From JABCPE02 sp963519075 (GTDB lineage Bacteria > Bacteroidota > Bacteroidia > Flavobacteriales > Weeksellaceae), in assembly GCA_963519075.1 (NCBI GenBank), contig CAUQMH010000064.1, positions 1 through 8,624 of the forward strand: DNA of 8,624 nt, given 5' to 3'. The translations under genes and the position numbers were made by a program. The notes under the pieces were generated by a model. It worked only from the letters and a program-made list of their open reading frames with translations, ran no database searches and had not been told where the DNA came from. Shown piece by piece: positions 1 to 6,921 of the stretch (the stretch's first letter is position 1; each line of letters begins with the position of its first letter).

Positions 1-2
1 TT

Positions 3-125
3 GAAGGCAAAACGGTTGATTTGAACGCCATAGAACAATGTATCCCAGCATCAGTGGCTGAAAAGAAAACAGAATTATTCTGGAATAACAAGTTTTATGG
101 AATCACTTTTAGAAAAAGCAACTAA
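3..125 (+). CDS. C-terminal 40 codons of an unidentified protein (partial)
   Basis: Only frame 3 is open from the window edge; it reads 40 codons and stops at TAA 123-125. The other two forward frames hit stops within the first 24 bases. The tail begins EGKTVDLNAIEQ and ends in a hydrophobic, beta-strand-like stretch, FYGITFRKSN. The stop codon directly abuts the ATG of the leucine-rich-repeat gene at 126, an arrangement typical of translational coupling. I do not recognise the family. The GKTV piece and the closing hydrophobic strand with a terminal RK faintly resemble the tail of the next protein (GKTVVREV ... DIYIFSRKE), so it could be a paralogue, but this is weak. The gene is cut by the window edge, so its start and size are unknown. 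Confidence 0.6.
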   Translation, partial: EGKTVDLNAIEQCIPASVAEKKTELFWNNKFYGITFRKSN

Positions 126-1058
126 ATGAGTTACATTACCTTTAAGAGCAAGCTCATAGAGCAAAAAGTAAAGCAATATCTGAAAAAGAAACACGAAGAC
201 CTTCTTGTAAAAGAGGGCAGGAGGGTGTTGGTCAAAGAAGAAGGAGCGCCTTTGATTACCAAAATGCTCATTCATAACGATGATTTGCACTCGGAGGACT
301 TAGCCGACTTGCAAATGTTCCCCAATATAAAGGAATTAGAGTTGCTATCGGACAATATAACCCACTTGGAAGCCTTGCCACCCTTGGAAAAGCTACAAAA
401 ACTCTATTTGAATGTCAAGGCAACGGATTATACGCCTCTCGCTAAGTATAAAAAACTGAAAAAAGTAGAGGTTTATGACAGTGGCGTGAGTGATATAACT
501 CCTTTTTGCGAACTTTCCAAGCTAAAAGAATTAAGATTATCGTGCAATAAGCTCACTTCTCTAATAGGAATCGCTAAATTACAAAACCTAACTGAGCTTT
601 GGTTGGATAGAAACCAAATCACCGATATATCCCCCTTGGCATGGTTATCCAATCTTGAATATTTGCAGTTAGATAGGAACCAAATCAGCGATTTATCCCC
701 TTTGAAAGCCCTTAAGAAGCTCAACACTTTATATTTGTATCACAATGAAGTAAAAGACCTTTCTCCTTTGAAGCATTTATCTTTAGAGGAATTGAACTTA
801 GAGCAAAACAAGATAGAAAACCTTAGCGATTTGGTAGGTATAGAGACCCTTAGGAACTTAAAGATATGTTTTAACCCTATAAGAGACGCCTCTCCTTTGC
901 TAAAAATGCCTTATTTAGAGTTTGTTTGTACAGATGCAAAGGATATCTACTTACCTTTAGAACGTTACCTCGGTAAAACTGTAGTAAGAGAAGTCTTTGG
1001 AGGGCAGTATCCGAACTTTGAAGAAGCAGACATCTATATATTTAGTAGAAAAGAATGA
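126..1058 (+). CDS. cytoplasmic leucine-rich-repeat protein (internalin/SDS22-like repeats)
   Basis: This 310-residue protein is built on 22-residue leucine-rich repeats from about residue 67 to 265. The clearest copies have the form LxxLxLxxNxIxDISPL, for example at residues 156-171, 178-193 and 200-215. This is the short repeat class of internalins and SDS22-like proteins, which form a curved protein-binding surface. No signal peptide, transmembrane helix or lipobox is visible, so it should be cytoplasmic. The first 65 residues are charged and lysine-rich, and the last 40 form a non-repeat cap. ATG 126 directly follows the upstream stop codon, and its own TGA overlaps the next ATG (ATGA, 1055-1058), which supports a co-translated unit. 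The partner is unknown. Repeat scaffolds in such small stacked genes can be effector- or toxin-binding proteins, but nothing here proves that. The fold is sure; the function is not known. Confidence 0.9.
   Translation: MSYITFKSKLIEQKVKQYLKKKHEDLLVKEGRRVLVKEEGAPLITKMLIHNDDLHSEDLADLQMFPNIKELELLSDNITHLEALPPLEKLQKLYLNVKATDYTPLAKYKKLKKVEVYDSGVSDITPFCELSKLKELRLSCNKLTSLIGIAKLQNLTELWLDRNQITDISPLAWLSNLEYLQLDRNQISDLSPLKALKKLNTLYLYHNEVKDLSPLKHLSLEELNLEQNKIENLSDLVGIETLRNLKICFNPIRDASPLLKMPYLEFVCTDAKDIYLPLERYLGKTVVREVFGGQYPNFEEADIYIFSRKE
606..704 (+). repeat. tandem near-identical LRR coding repeat, 66-base period
   Basis: Bases 606-638 and 672-704 align without gaps with four mismatches in 33. They encode DRNQITDISPL and DRNQISDLSPL, 22 codons apart. 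Other repeats in the gene have diverged much more, so these two look like the most recent internal duplication, or a pair kept alike by conversion. Confidence 0.8.
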
Positions 1059-1603
1059 AAAAAATGACCTTATTAGCCTCTTTGTTAGCCTTATTCTCTT
1101 GCAAAAGTTCCCCAGAAGAGCGTAAAGCCACAGAAGCCTTTGCGATACAATCCCTACTTACCTATGAATATTGTGGGGAAAAGGATGGTTTTCAGTATTT
1201 CTTATTAGGCAACCAATGGGAGCGTAAAGTGTTCAAAATAAAAAGCTCAGAAATACACATTGATTCTCAATACGCTTTTTACGCTGATCCCTCTTTTGAG
1301 CCTAAAATACCTATTACCCCCGTTGAACAAGAAAGAGTCTTTGCCGAAATCCCTATGAATGGACAGAAACTCTATTTGTACAAAGAAAATATAGTCGTTC
1401 GCTATTTTCTCAACTGCTCTGATCTGCATAAAAAAGCAACCGACCAGCCCACTTATTTATACGATGAAATCACCCAAGAAGAAGCCGAAACACATAGTCA
1501 AGAGCGTGGTTATTATATCGGCTATTTCAAAGGAGAGCAGCTCATTCGCTATGAAAAAATCTACCAAGGGAAAGTGTTGATGGATAAAACTATCTCAGAT
1601 TAG
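1055..1603 (+). CDS. small lipoprotein of unknown function
   Basis: The gene encodes 182 residues. The N-terminus has a lysine start, a hydrophobic core (residues 4-14) and a lipobox-like LFSC ending at Cys16, so it should be processed by signal peptidase II and lipid-anchored. The residues after the cysteine (KSSPEE) are polar and include two acids. Surface-export signals of Bacteroidota lipoproteins are also acidic here, but this is not a clean match to the K-[DE]2 form, so periplasmic or surface location is open. The mature part is rich in Tyr and Glu with Cys40 and Cys121, and no domain is recognised. The ATG lies within the stop of the repeat-protein gene (ATGA), implying coupled expression. 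The 3' end overlaps msrA on the other strand by 14 bases. ATG 1064 (Met4) is an alternative start that would keep most of the signal. Confidence 0.8.
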   Translation: MKKMTLLASLLALFSCKSSPEERKATEAFAIQSLLTYEYCGEKDGFQYFLLGNQWERKVFKIKSSEIHIDSQYAFYADPSFEPKIPITPVEQERVFAEIPMNGQKLYLYKENIVVRYFLNCSDLHKKATDQPTYLYDEITQEEAETHSQERGYYIGYFKGEQLIRYEKIYQGKVLMDKTISD

Positions 1604-2099
1604 CCTTTTTCGCGAGTTCGAATAATTCTGGGTTGATGTGACAGTATCCGCTTGGGTTTTTGTCCAAATAATCCTGATGATATTCTTCTCCACTGTAGAA
1701 ATTTTTCAAAGGCTCGTTTTCCACCACTATGGGTTTTTCATAATTTCTTTGAAGTTCCGAAAGTGCCTCTTTTACTACTTTTTCATCTTCTGAATTTACC
1801 CAATAAATTCCTGTTCTGTAGCGGGTTCCGATGTCTTCTCCCTGCTGATTAAGGCTTGTAGGGTCTATTGTTTTAAAAAACAAATCCAAAAGCATTTCCA
1901 GACTTACCACCTTTGGGTCATAGGCCACCTTCACCACCTCTGCAAAGCCCGTGCTGTCGGTATACACCTGCTCATAAGTGGGATTTTCTATATTTCCATT
2001 GGCATAACCTACCTGTGTAGTTGTTACTCCGTTGATTTGCTTGAAAAAATGCTCCGTTCCCCAGAAACACCCACCAGCAAAATAAATTTCTCTATCCAT
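1590..2099 (-). CDS. msrA: peptide-methionine (S)-S-oxide reductase MsrA
   Basis: The enzyme reduces the S-epimer of methionine sulfoxide in oxidised proteins and is recycled through thioredoxin or other thiols. The 169-residue protein carries the family signature GCFWG at residues 10-14 with catalytic Cys11. Other conserved parts are AEVV with Glu54, the QGEDIGTRYRT segment (residues 86-96) with Asp89 and Tyr94, YHQDYL at 140-145, and GYC with probable resolving Cys153. The full fold is present and no MsrB domain is fused. Phe52 replaces the His often seen before AEVV, a change also found in normal family members. There is no signal peptide, so it is cytoplasmic. The start is one base after the bshA stop (TAA-A-ATG), so it is probably the last gene of the GH3-bshA-msrA operon. 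It ends inside the convergent lipoprotein gene. Confidence 0.96.
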   Translation of the reverse strand: MDREIYFAGGCFWGTEHFFKQINGVTTTQVGYANGNIENPTYEQVYTDSTGFAEVVKVAYDPKVVSLEMLLDLFFKTIDPTSLNQQGEDIGTRYRTGIYWVNSEDEKVVKEALSELQRNYEKPIVVENEPLKNFYSGEEYHQDYLDKNPSGYCHINPELFELAKKANLR

Positions 2100-2100
2100 T

Positions 2101-3243
2101 TTATTTTTCGTTCTTAAATTCTTTTATCATTTCCTGATATAAATTCTCATACATCGGAATGATTTTATTGTAATCAAAAGTCTTCGCTACTTCTATGGCA
2201 TTTGTTTTCATTTCCTTTAAAAGAGCCTCATCAGACAAAATCTGAAGTGTATATTCAGCCATTTTATCCACATCGCCTACATTCGCCAAAAATCCTGTCT
2301 TTCCATGAATATTAACCTCTGGAATTCCTCCTGTATTACTACTGACCACGGGCGTTCCTGCCGCCATAGCCTCTAGCGCCGCCAGACCAAAACTTTCCTT
2401 TTCCGAAGGGAGAAGGAACACATCTGCATAGGTAAGCACTGGGCGAAGGTCATTTACTTTTCCCATGATTTTTATTTTGTCAATAATATCTGGTTTTTCT
2501 GATAAGAAAGCATTTACTTTTTCCATCTCAGGACCTTCGCCTACTATGATTAGTTTGCTCGGAATTTTTTGATTTACCTTTTCAAAAATCTCCAAAACAT
2601 CCTGAATTCTTTTAACAGGTCTAAGGTTAGATATATGCACCAAAATTTTCTCATTATCCTCCGCAAACTGATTTCTAAGACAAATAGAACACTGCTCAAA
2701 GTGTCTTTCTTCGATGAAGTTCGGAATCACATGGATTTCTTTTTTAATGTCAAAAAAAGCCAATGTATCCTGTTTTAAACTTTCCGAAACCGAAGTCAGC
2801 GCATCGGACTGATTGATAGAAAATTCCACCGCATGCTTATAGCTCGGGTGCTGCCCAACCAAAGTAATATCCGTTCCGTGAAGTGTAGTCACCAGTGGTA
2901 AATCCTTGCCTTTTTCTTTCAGCATCTGTTTCGCTGTAAAAGCCGCATAGGCATACGGAATGGCATAATGAGCGTGGAGAACATCCAGCTGATACATGCA
3001 CACCGCCTGATATATCATAGAAGACAGCGCGATATCATACGGCTGATGCCTAAATAATGGATATGCCTGCACATTTACTTTATGAAAAAAGATATTAGAT
3101 CTGGTCATATCCAGCCTTGCTGGAAGCTCCGAACTGATGAAATGCACTTCATAGCCTTTTCGGGCAAGGTTCATTCCGAGTTCTGTCGCCACTATTCCAC
3201 TTCCCCCATAAGTAGGGTAACATAATATTCCTATTTTTAACAT
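2101..3243 (-). CDS. bshA: N-acetyl-alpha-D-glucosaminyl L-malate synthase BshA (bacillithiol synthesis)
   Basis: BshA joins GlcNAc from UDP-GlcNAc to L-malate, the first step of bacillithiol synthesis; BshB and BshC act later and are not in this window. The protein is a GT4/GT-B glycosyltransferase. The N-terminal domain begins MLKIGILCYPTYGGSG, with the nucleotide-sugar loop YGGSG at residues 12-16, HAHYAIP at 90-96 and TLHGTD at 120-125. The C-terminal domain has SNLRPVKR at 205-212, VGEGPE at 234-239 and the EX7E pair Glu283/Glu291. I chose ATG 3243 (380 residues), because family members begin at this MKIGI-type segment. An in-frame ATG at 3273 would add ten polar residues and overlap the upstream gene by 20 bases. 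The gene starts 10 bases after the GH3 stop and ends one base before msrA, consistent with an operon. The pairing with msrA fits a role in redox defence. Confidence 0.95.
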   Translation of the reverse strand: MLKIGILCYPTYGGSGIVATELGMNLARKGYEVHFISSELPARLDMTRSNIFFHKVNVQAYPLFRHQPYDIALSSMIYQAVCMYQLDVLHAHYAIPYAYAAFTAKQMLKEKGKDLPLVTTLHGTDITLVGQHPSYKHAVEFSINQSDALTSVSESLKQDTLAFFDIKKEIHVIPNFIEERHFEQCSICLRNQFAEDNEKILVHISNLRPVKRIQDVLEIFEKVNQKIPSKLIIVGEGPEMEKVNAFLSEKPDIIDKIKIMGKVNDLRPVLTYADVFLLPSEKESFGLAALEAMAAGTPVVSSNTGGIPEVNIHGKTGFLANVGDVDKMAEYTLQILSDEALLKEMKTNAIEVAKTFDYNKIIPMYENLYQEMIKEFKNEK

Positions 3244-3253
3244 TTTCTCTATT

Positions 3254-4948
3254 TTATTTCTGTTTTGGGACATCTATTCCCATTCCGTATTTTATTTGTT
3301 CATTTACTACCACTGGCAGTCTTCCGTTTATCTTTTGTTTTCCTAAATAAGCCTCCGCTGTAGCTTTCATCGAGAGAGGATTATTTTCATAAGAAACCAA
3401 AACCGATGAAATCCCGCTAATATCCACATCCTGAAGAGCATATGGACTACCGAACACATTGAGAATCACCTCGTTTCTTGATTTCACTTGGTTAATGAGC
3501 CTTTTGCTCTCCCACGATATTTTGTAAGGCTTGTAAGCCGTAGAATTATCCTTATGAAGACCGATGATTACCACTGCGTTTTCAGGGATAGACTGGATTT
3601 CTTTGAAAGATATTTTTTTAACTTTAATTTCTTTGGACAATTCTTGTAAAAACGCCTCGTGCGAAGCCTCTTCTAACGGAAGATAATAAACCTCCTTTTC
3701 TCTAAGTGGGAAAAGCTGTTTTTCGTCTTTTAATAAAGTCAAAGCATTGGCGTACAACTTCTCTGAAATTTTCGTGTGAGAATCGTTGTTTAAAACATTA
3801 TTGATACCTTCTGAACTAAGCGGTCGCAAATTCTGAAGCCCCAAAAGATATTTCGTTTTCAAAATCTTTTTCACGCTCTCTTCCAGTCTTTTTTCGCTGA
3901 TTTCTCCTTTTTGGAGCGCTTCTTTTATCAACTTTTTCCCTGTCGGTACATCTTGGCTAAAAAGCAAAACATCATTCCCCGCCTTGAACGCCCTCAAATC
4001 CAATTCCCCTGCAGGATATTTTTTGGCAACAGCATTCATATTCAGTGCATCGGTAATGACCAGCCCTTCGTATCGGAATTTATTTTTCAGCAAATTGGTT
4101 ACGATATCATAAGAAATAGAAGCAGGGATATTTTTCCCTTTTTCCAGCTGTGGGACATAGAGATGTGCTATCATCGCCCCGCCTATTTTCTTGTCCATCA
4201 AGGCTTTGAAGGGTGCCAATTCTATTTTATTCAGCCTTTCCAGACTATGTTTTACCACTGGCAAATCCAAATGCGAATCTACATCCGTATCCCCATGCCC
4301 TGGAAAGTGCTTTATCGCTGCCAGCACGCCGTTATCCTGCAAACCTTGGGCATAAGCGAGAGATTTTGCGATTACATTCTGAACATCTGAACCGAACGAA
4401 CGATTGCCTATAATCGGGTTTTTAGGATTGGTATTCACATCCACCACAGGAGCAAAGTTCCAGTAGATTCCCATTTTCTTTGCATCTTCTGCTATTTTAG
4501 ACGCCATTTCATAAACCAAATTATTATCCTGAATAGCTCCAAGGGTCATCGCCCAAGGGAATTTGTGCGCTGTTTTTATTCTCTGATAAAGCCCCCATTC
4601 GGCATCCATACCAAAAAGCATCGGCACTCTGGATTTTTTCTGAAATTCATTTACCAGCGCTATTTCCTGCTCGGCATCATCCTGCATCAGGATAATTCCT
4701 CCTATCCTCTCCTGCTCTACAAGTTTCCTTACTCCTGAGATATGGTTTTGGTCTTTATTGGTATAAAGCGCCACTATGTATAACTGCCCGATGCGCTCAT
4801 CCATGCTGAGTCTAGCATACAAGCTATCTGCATATTTCACCGCTTTTTTATCCAAATCTTTGGTGAAATTTTTAGGAGAAAACTGTGCCTGTAAATATCC
4901 TACACACCCAAAAATAAAAACTAAAATACAAGAAATATTATTTTTCAT
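3254..4948 (-). CDS. secreted glycoside hydrolase family 3, NagZ-like beta-N-acetylglucosaminidase
   Basis: Probably hydrolyses beta-N-acetylglucosaminides such as peptidoglycan fragments. The 564-residue protein has the NagZ-type signature KHFPGHGDT at residues 213-221 followed by DSH at 224-226, which supplies the general acid/base Asp-His pair of N-acetylglucosaminidases. ITDALNM at about 298-304 holds the nucleophile Asp300. A (beta/alpha)8 domain fills roughly residues 30-370, followed by a C-terminal alpha/beta domain with VFGSPYAL near 498-505. Residues 1-21 form a signal peptide ending LQA before QF, so unlike the cytoplasmic enterobacterial NagZ it should be exported. A lipoprotein reading at Cys15 (IFGC) is possible but less likely, because the hydrophobic run continues past it. 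No serine-hydrolase domain is fused, unlike longer Bacteroidota relatives. I chose ATG 4948; a TTG at 4957 is in frame but lies inside the predicted promoter element. Exact substrate is inferred. Confidence 0.9.
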   Translation of the reverse strand: MKNNISCILVFIFGCVGYLQAQFSPKNFTKDLDKKAVKYADSLYARLSMDERIGQLYIVALYTNKDQNHISGVRKLVEQERIGGIILMQDDAEQEIALVNEFQKKSRVPMLFGMDAEWGLYQRIKTAHKFPWAMTLGAIQDNNLVYEMASKIAEDAKKMGIYWNFAPVVDVNTNPKNPIIGNRSFGSDVQNVIAKSLAYAQGLQDNGVLAAIKHFPGHGDTDVDSHLDLPVVKHSLERLNKIELAPFKALMDKKIGGAMIAHLYVPQLEKGKNIPASISYDIVTNLLKNKFRYEGLVITDALNMNAVAKKYPAGELDLRAFKAGNDVLLFSQDVPTGKKLIKEALQKGEISEKRLEESVKKILKTKYLLGLQNLRPLSSEGINNVLNNDSHTKISEKLYANALTLLKDEKQLFPLREKEVYYLPLEEASHEAFLQELSKEIKVKKISFKEIQSIPENAVVIIGLHKDNSTAYKPYKISWESKRLINQVKSRNEVILNVFGSPYALQDVDISGISSVLVSYENNPLSMKATAEAYLGKQKINGRLPVVVNEQIKYGMGIDVPKQK

Positions 4949-4954
4949 AGCGAA

Positions 4955-4962
4955 CAAAAGTA
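4955..4962 (-). promoter_or_regulatory. Bacteroidota -7 promoter element for the GH3-bshA-msrA operon
   Basis: The minus strand reads TACTTTTG, a perfect match to the Bacteroidota -7 consensus TAnnTTTG. Only six bases separate it from ATG 4948, so transcription would begin at or within a few bases of the start codon, giving a leaderless or nearly leaderless message. A clear TTTG -33 element is not visible at the usual spacing upstream, which lowers confidence. Confidence 0.5.
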
Positions 4963-4984
4963 CAATTTTCAGATAAAATAATCT

Positions 4985-4992
4985 TACTTTTG
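4985..4992 (+). promoter_or_regulatory. Bacteroidota -7 promoter element for the flippase-dut operon
   Basis: The plus strand reads TACTTTTG followed by CA, again a perfect TAnnTTTG match. A TTTTC at 4966-4970 is at about the right distance for a one-mismatch -33 element. Transcription would begin around 4998-5000, giving a leader of roughly ten bases before the TTG start at 5009. The element is an inverted copy of the one at 4955-4962, with 22 bases between them. Confidence 0.55.
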
Positions 4993-5008
4993 CATCAAAA
5001 TTAAAGTT

Positions 5009-6460
5009 TTGATTAAAAAACTATTGGGACAAACGGCGCTCTATGGCATCAGTTCGGTACTGGTGAGGATATTTCCTTTCCTCATCGCGCCTATCATCAC
5101 AAGGGCTTTTTCGCCAGCAGAGTCTGCGCCCTTCGTAGATTGGTACTCCATCGCAGGAGTGGTTACAGTTTTTCTGACACACGGCATGGAGACCTCGTTT
5201 TTTCGTTTCGCTCAAGAGAAAGACATCAGCAAAGAAACGCTGGTTTCCACTTGTTCCATGAGCATCTTGGCGATGTCTTTTATTTATTTGGTTTTAGGAT
5301 GGGTATTTAGGAAAGAGATTACAGAATATTTCCACACACCAGACCAAATTCATTTTTTGATTTTATTTTTATTCATCCTTTCCATCGATGCCTTTTCTAC
5401 AATTCCTTCGGCTGTTCTTCGTTTAGAGGGAAAACCGCTTCGGTATGTAGTATCCAAGGTAGCAGGAAGCGTGATTTATTTTGGGTTGGTTGTGTTTTTC
5501 ATCAATATTCTTCCTAATTTACCCAATGGCTTCCTCGGACTGAAATACGATGCTGAATTTGGTGTGGGATATGTCTTTGTTGCAAATTTGGTTCAGAGCA
5601 TCGTTTCACTGCTCATCGTTTCCAAGGAGTTTATGAATTTCAGTTTTAAGAGTTTTGATTTTTCTTTATGGAAAAGAATTATGAACTACTCTTGGCCTGT
5701 GATGGTGGCAGGGCTGGCGGGCATCATCAACCAGACGATGGACAGACAATTCCTAAAATATCTCCTCCCTGAAGAAGAAAGCAAGCATCAGATAGGTGTA
5801 TATGGGGCTGTCTATAAGATAGCGACATTCATCACTGTTTTTAGGCAGGCCTACCAGCTGGGGATAGAGCCGTATTTTTTCTCAAGTTTTAAAAATGAAA
5901 ACGCGAAGAAAACTTACACTCTGCTGATGGACATCTTCGTGATATGCAGCTGTGTGATTTTCCTAGGATTGATTACCAATATCTCTTGGATTTCCAAAAT
6001 ATACATCAACAATCCTCTCTACTACGAAGGCATAGAGCTGATTCCTTGCCTTATGCTAGGGGCTGTGTTTTTGGGGATATATCTCAATTTGTCCATTTGG
6101 TACAAACTCTCTGACCAGACCATCGTAGGGCTGTATATTTCGCTCATCGGAGCAGCGATTACGATATCTGTCAATTATTTCTTCGTGCCTGAATATGGAT
6201 ACTGGGCAAGTGCAGTGGCAGCACTACTGACTTTCATGTCTATGATGATAATTTCCTATATTTGGGGGCAGATAAAATATCCGATACCTTACAACACGAC
6301 TAAAATAATCATTTACCTGCTTCTTTCCATAGGATTGGGAATGATTTCTTTTAAATATTTTAGAGAAAATTACATCATCAGTAATATTATTTTTGTAATT
6401 TTTCTGATATTTGTCGTTTTTAAGGAAAGAGCACTCTTGAAAAAATTTTTGAAAAGATGA
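5009..6460 (+). CDS. polysaccharide/lipid-linked oligosaccharide flippase (MOP superfamily, Wzx-like)
   Basis: This 483-residue, very hydrophobic inner-membrane protein probably flips lipid-linked sugars outward for envelope glycan assembly. I count about 14 helices, near residues 9-33, 45-66, 82-101, 114-136, 146-168, 184-205, 226-246, 262-283, 305-327, 344-365, 372-393, 398-419, 431-449 and 454-471. Length and layout fit the polysaccharide-biosynthesis branch of the MOP exporters. Charged residues such as Arg20, Glu61, Arg66, Asp127 and Arg138 sit in or beside the first four helices, as is common in these transporters. The start is TTG at 5009 (MIKKLLGQTALYG); no ATG lies in frame upstream, and the promoter element ends only 16 bases before. 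The TGA overlaps the dut ATG (6457-6460). The nucleotidyltransferase two genes on fits a glycan role, but the substrate is not identifiable, and a lipid II or O-antigen role is equally open. Confidence 0.87.
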   Translation: MIKKLLGQTALYGISSVLVRIFPFLIAPIITRAFSPAESAPFVDWYSIAGVVTVFLTHGMETSFFRFAQEKDISKETLVSTCSMSILAMSFIYLVLGWVFRKEITEYFHTPDQIHFLILFLFILSIDAFSTIPSAVLRLEGKPLRYVVSKVAGSVIYFGLVVFFINILPNLPNGFLGLKYDAEFGVGYVFVANLVQSIVSLLIVSKEFMNFSFKSFDFSLWKRIMNYSWPVMVAGLAGIINQTMDRQFLKYLLPEEESKHQIGVYGAVYKIATFITVFRQAYQLGIEPYFFSSFKNENAKKTYTLLMDIFVICSCVIFLGLITNISWISKIYINNPLYYEGIELIPCLMLGAVFLGIYLNLSIWYKLSDQTIVGLYISLIGAAITISVNYFFVPEYGYWASAVAALLTFMSMMIISYIWGQIKYPIPYNTTKIIIYLLLSIGLGMISFKYFRENYIISNIIFVIFLIFVVFKERALLKKFLKR

Positions 6461-6891
6461 AAATTAAAATTATAAATAAATCCAAACATCCGCTTCCAAA
6501 GTATCAGACTGAGCTTTCGGCTGGAATGGATTTGTATGCAAATATCACAGAGCCTGTTCGGTTAGGTTCTTTAGAGCGAACGATTATCCCAACAGGTATT
6601 TTCATAGCCCTGCCAGCTGGATATGAAGCCCAAGTAAGGCCTCGTAGCGGACTGGCTGCCAAGCACGGAATTACTTGCCTGAACAGCCCTGGAACGATAG
6701 ATGCAGACTACCGCGGAGAAGTTGGTGTAATTCTCGCAAATCTATCCAAAGATGAATTTGTCATCAATGATGGAGAGCGAATTGCCCAGCTGGTCATCGC
6801 AAAACACGAAACTGCCCAGTGGGAAGAAGTGGACACCCTTAACGAAACAGAAAGAGGCGCTGGAGGTTTTGGAAGTTCTGGAACGAAATAA
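6457..6891 (+). CDS. dut: dUTP diphosphatase (dUTPase)
   Basis: Hydrolyses dUTP to dUMP and diphosphate, keeping uracil out of DNA and supplying dUMP for thymidylate synthesis; it acts as a cytoplasmic homotrimer. All five family motifs are present in the 144-residue protein: AGMDLYA (22-28), RPRSGLA (61-67), GTIDADYRGE (79-88, with probable catalytic Asp82 and base-stacking Tyr85), GERIAQLV (106-113) and the glycine-rich RGAGGFGSSG (133-142). Length is typical. ATG 6457 sits in an ATGA overlap with the flippase stop, so it is likely translationally coupled and shares the promoter near 4985. Its function has no evident link to glycan export; the grouping looks like a conserved housekeeping operon. 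Confidence 0.97.
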   Translation: MKIKIINKSKHPLPKYQTELSAGMDLYANITEPVRLGSLERTIIPTGIFIALPAGYEAQVRPRSGLAAKHGITCLNSPGTIDADYRGEVGVILANLSKDEFVINDGERIAQLVIAKHETAQWEEVDTLNETERGAGGFGSSGTK

Positions 6892-6921
6892 CATTTTAAA
6901 AATTATAAAAATACAACTATT

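Noticed and set aside
1938..1947. MsrA with Phe in place of the His that often precedes AEVV, as a sign of lost activity
   Set aside because: The catalytic Cys, Glu, Asp and Tyr positions are intact and Phe occurs here in normal family members.
3244..3273. Ten-residue N-terminal extension of BshA from ATG 3273
   Set aside because: It is polar, overlaps the GH3 gene by 20 bases and precedes the conserved first strand of the family; the ATG at 3243 fits the family start.
4213..4413. Open frames of 60-160 codons opposite the GH3, bshA and nucleotidyltransferase genes
   Set aside because: They lie wholly inside well-supported genes, have no recognisable motifs or promoter, and look like antisense shadows.
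4949..4957. TTG start three codons upstream for the GH3 gene
   Set aside because: The TTG overlaps the predicted -7 promoter element, while ATG 4948 gives a normal signal peptide.
4955..4992. Inverted CAAAAGTA...TACTTTTG as a terminator or operator hairpin
   Set aside because: With eight-base arms and a 22-base loop, both copies are better explained as -7 promoter elements of divergent genes.
6892..6921. Separate promoter or terminator between dut and the nucleotidyltransferase gene
   Set aside because: The 30-base AT-rich gap has neither a TAnnTTTG element nor a stable hairpin.
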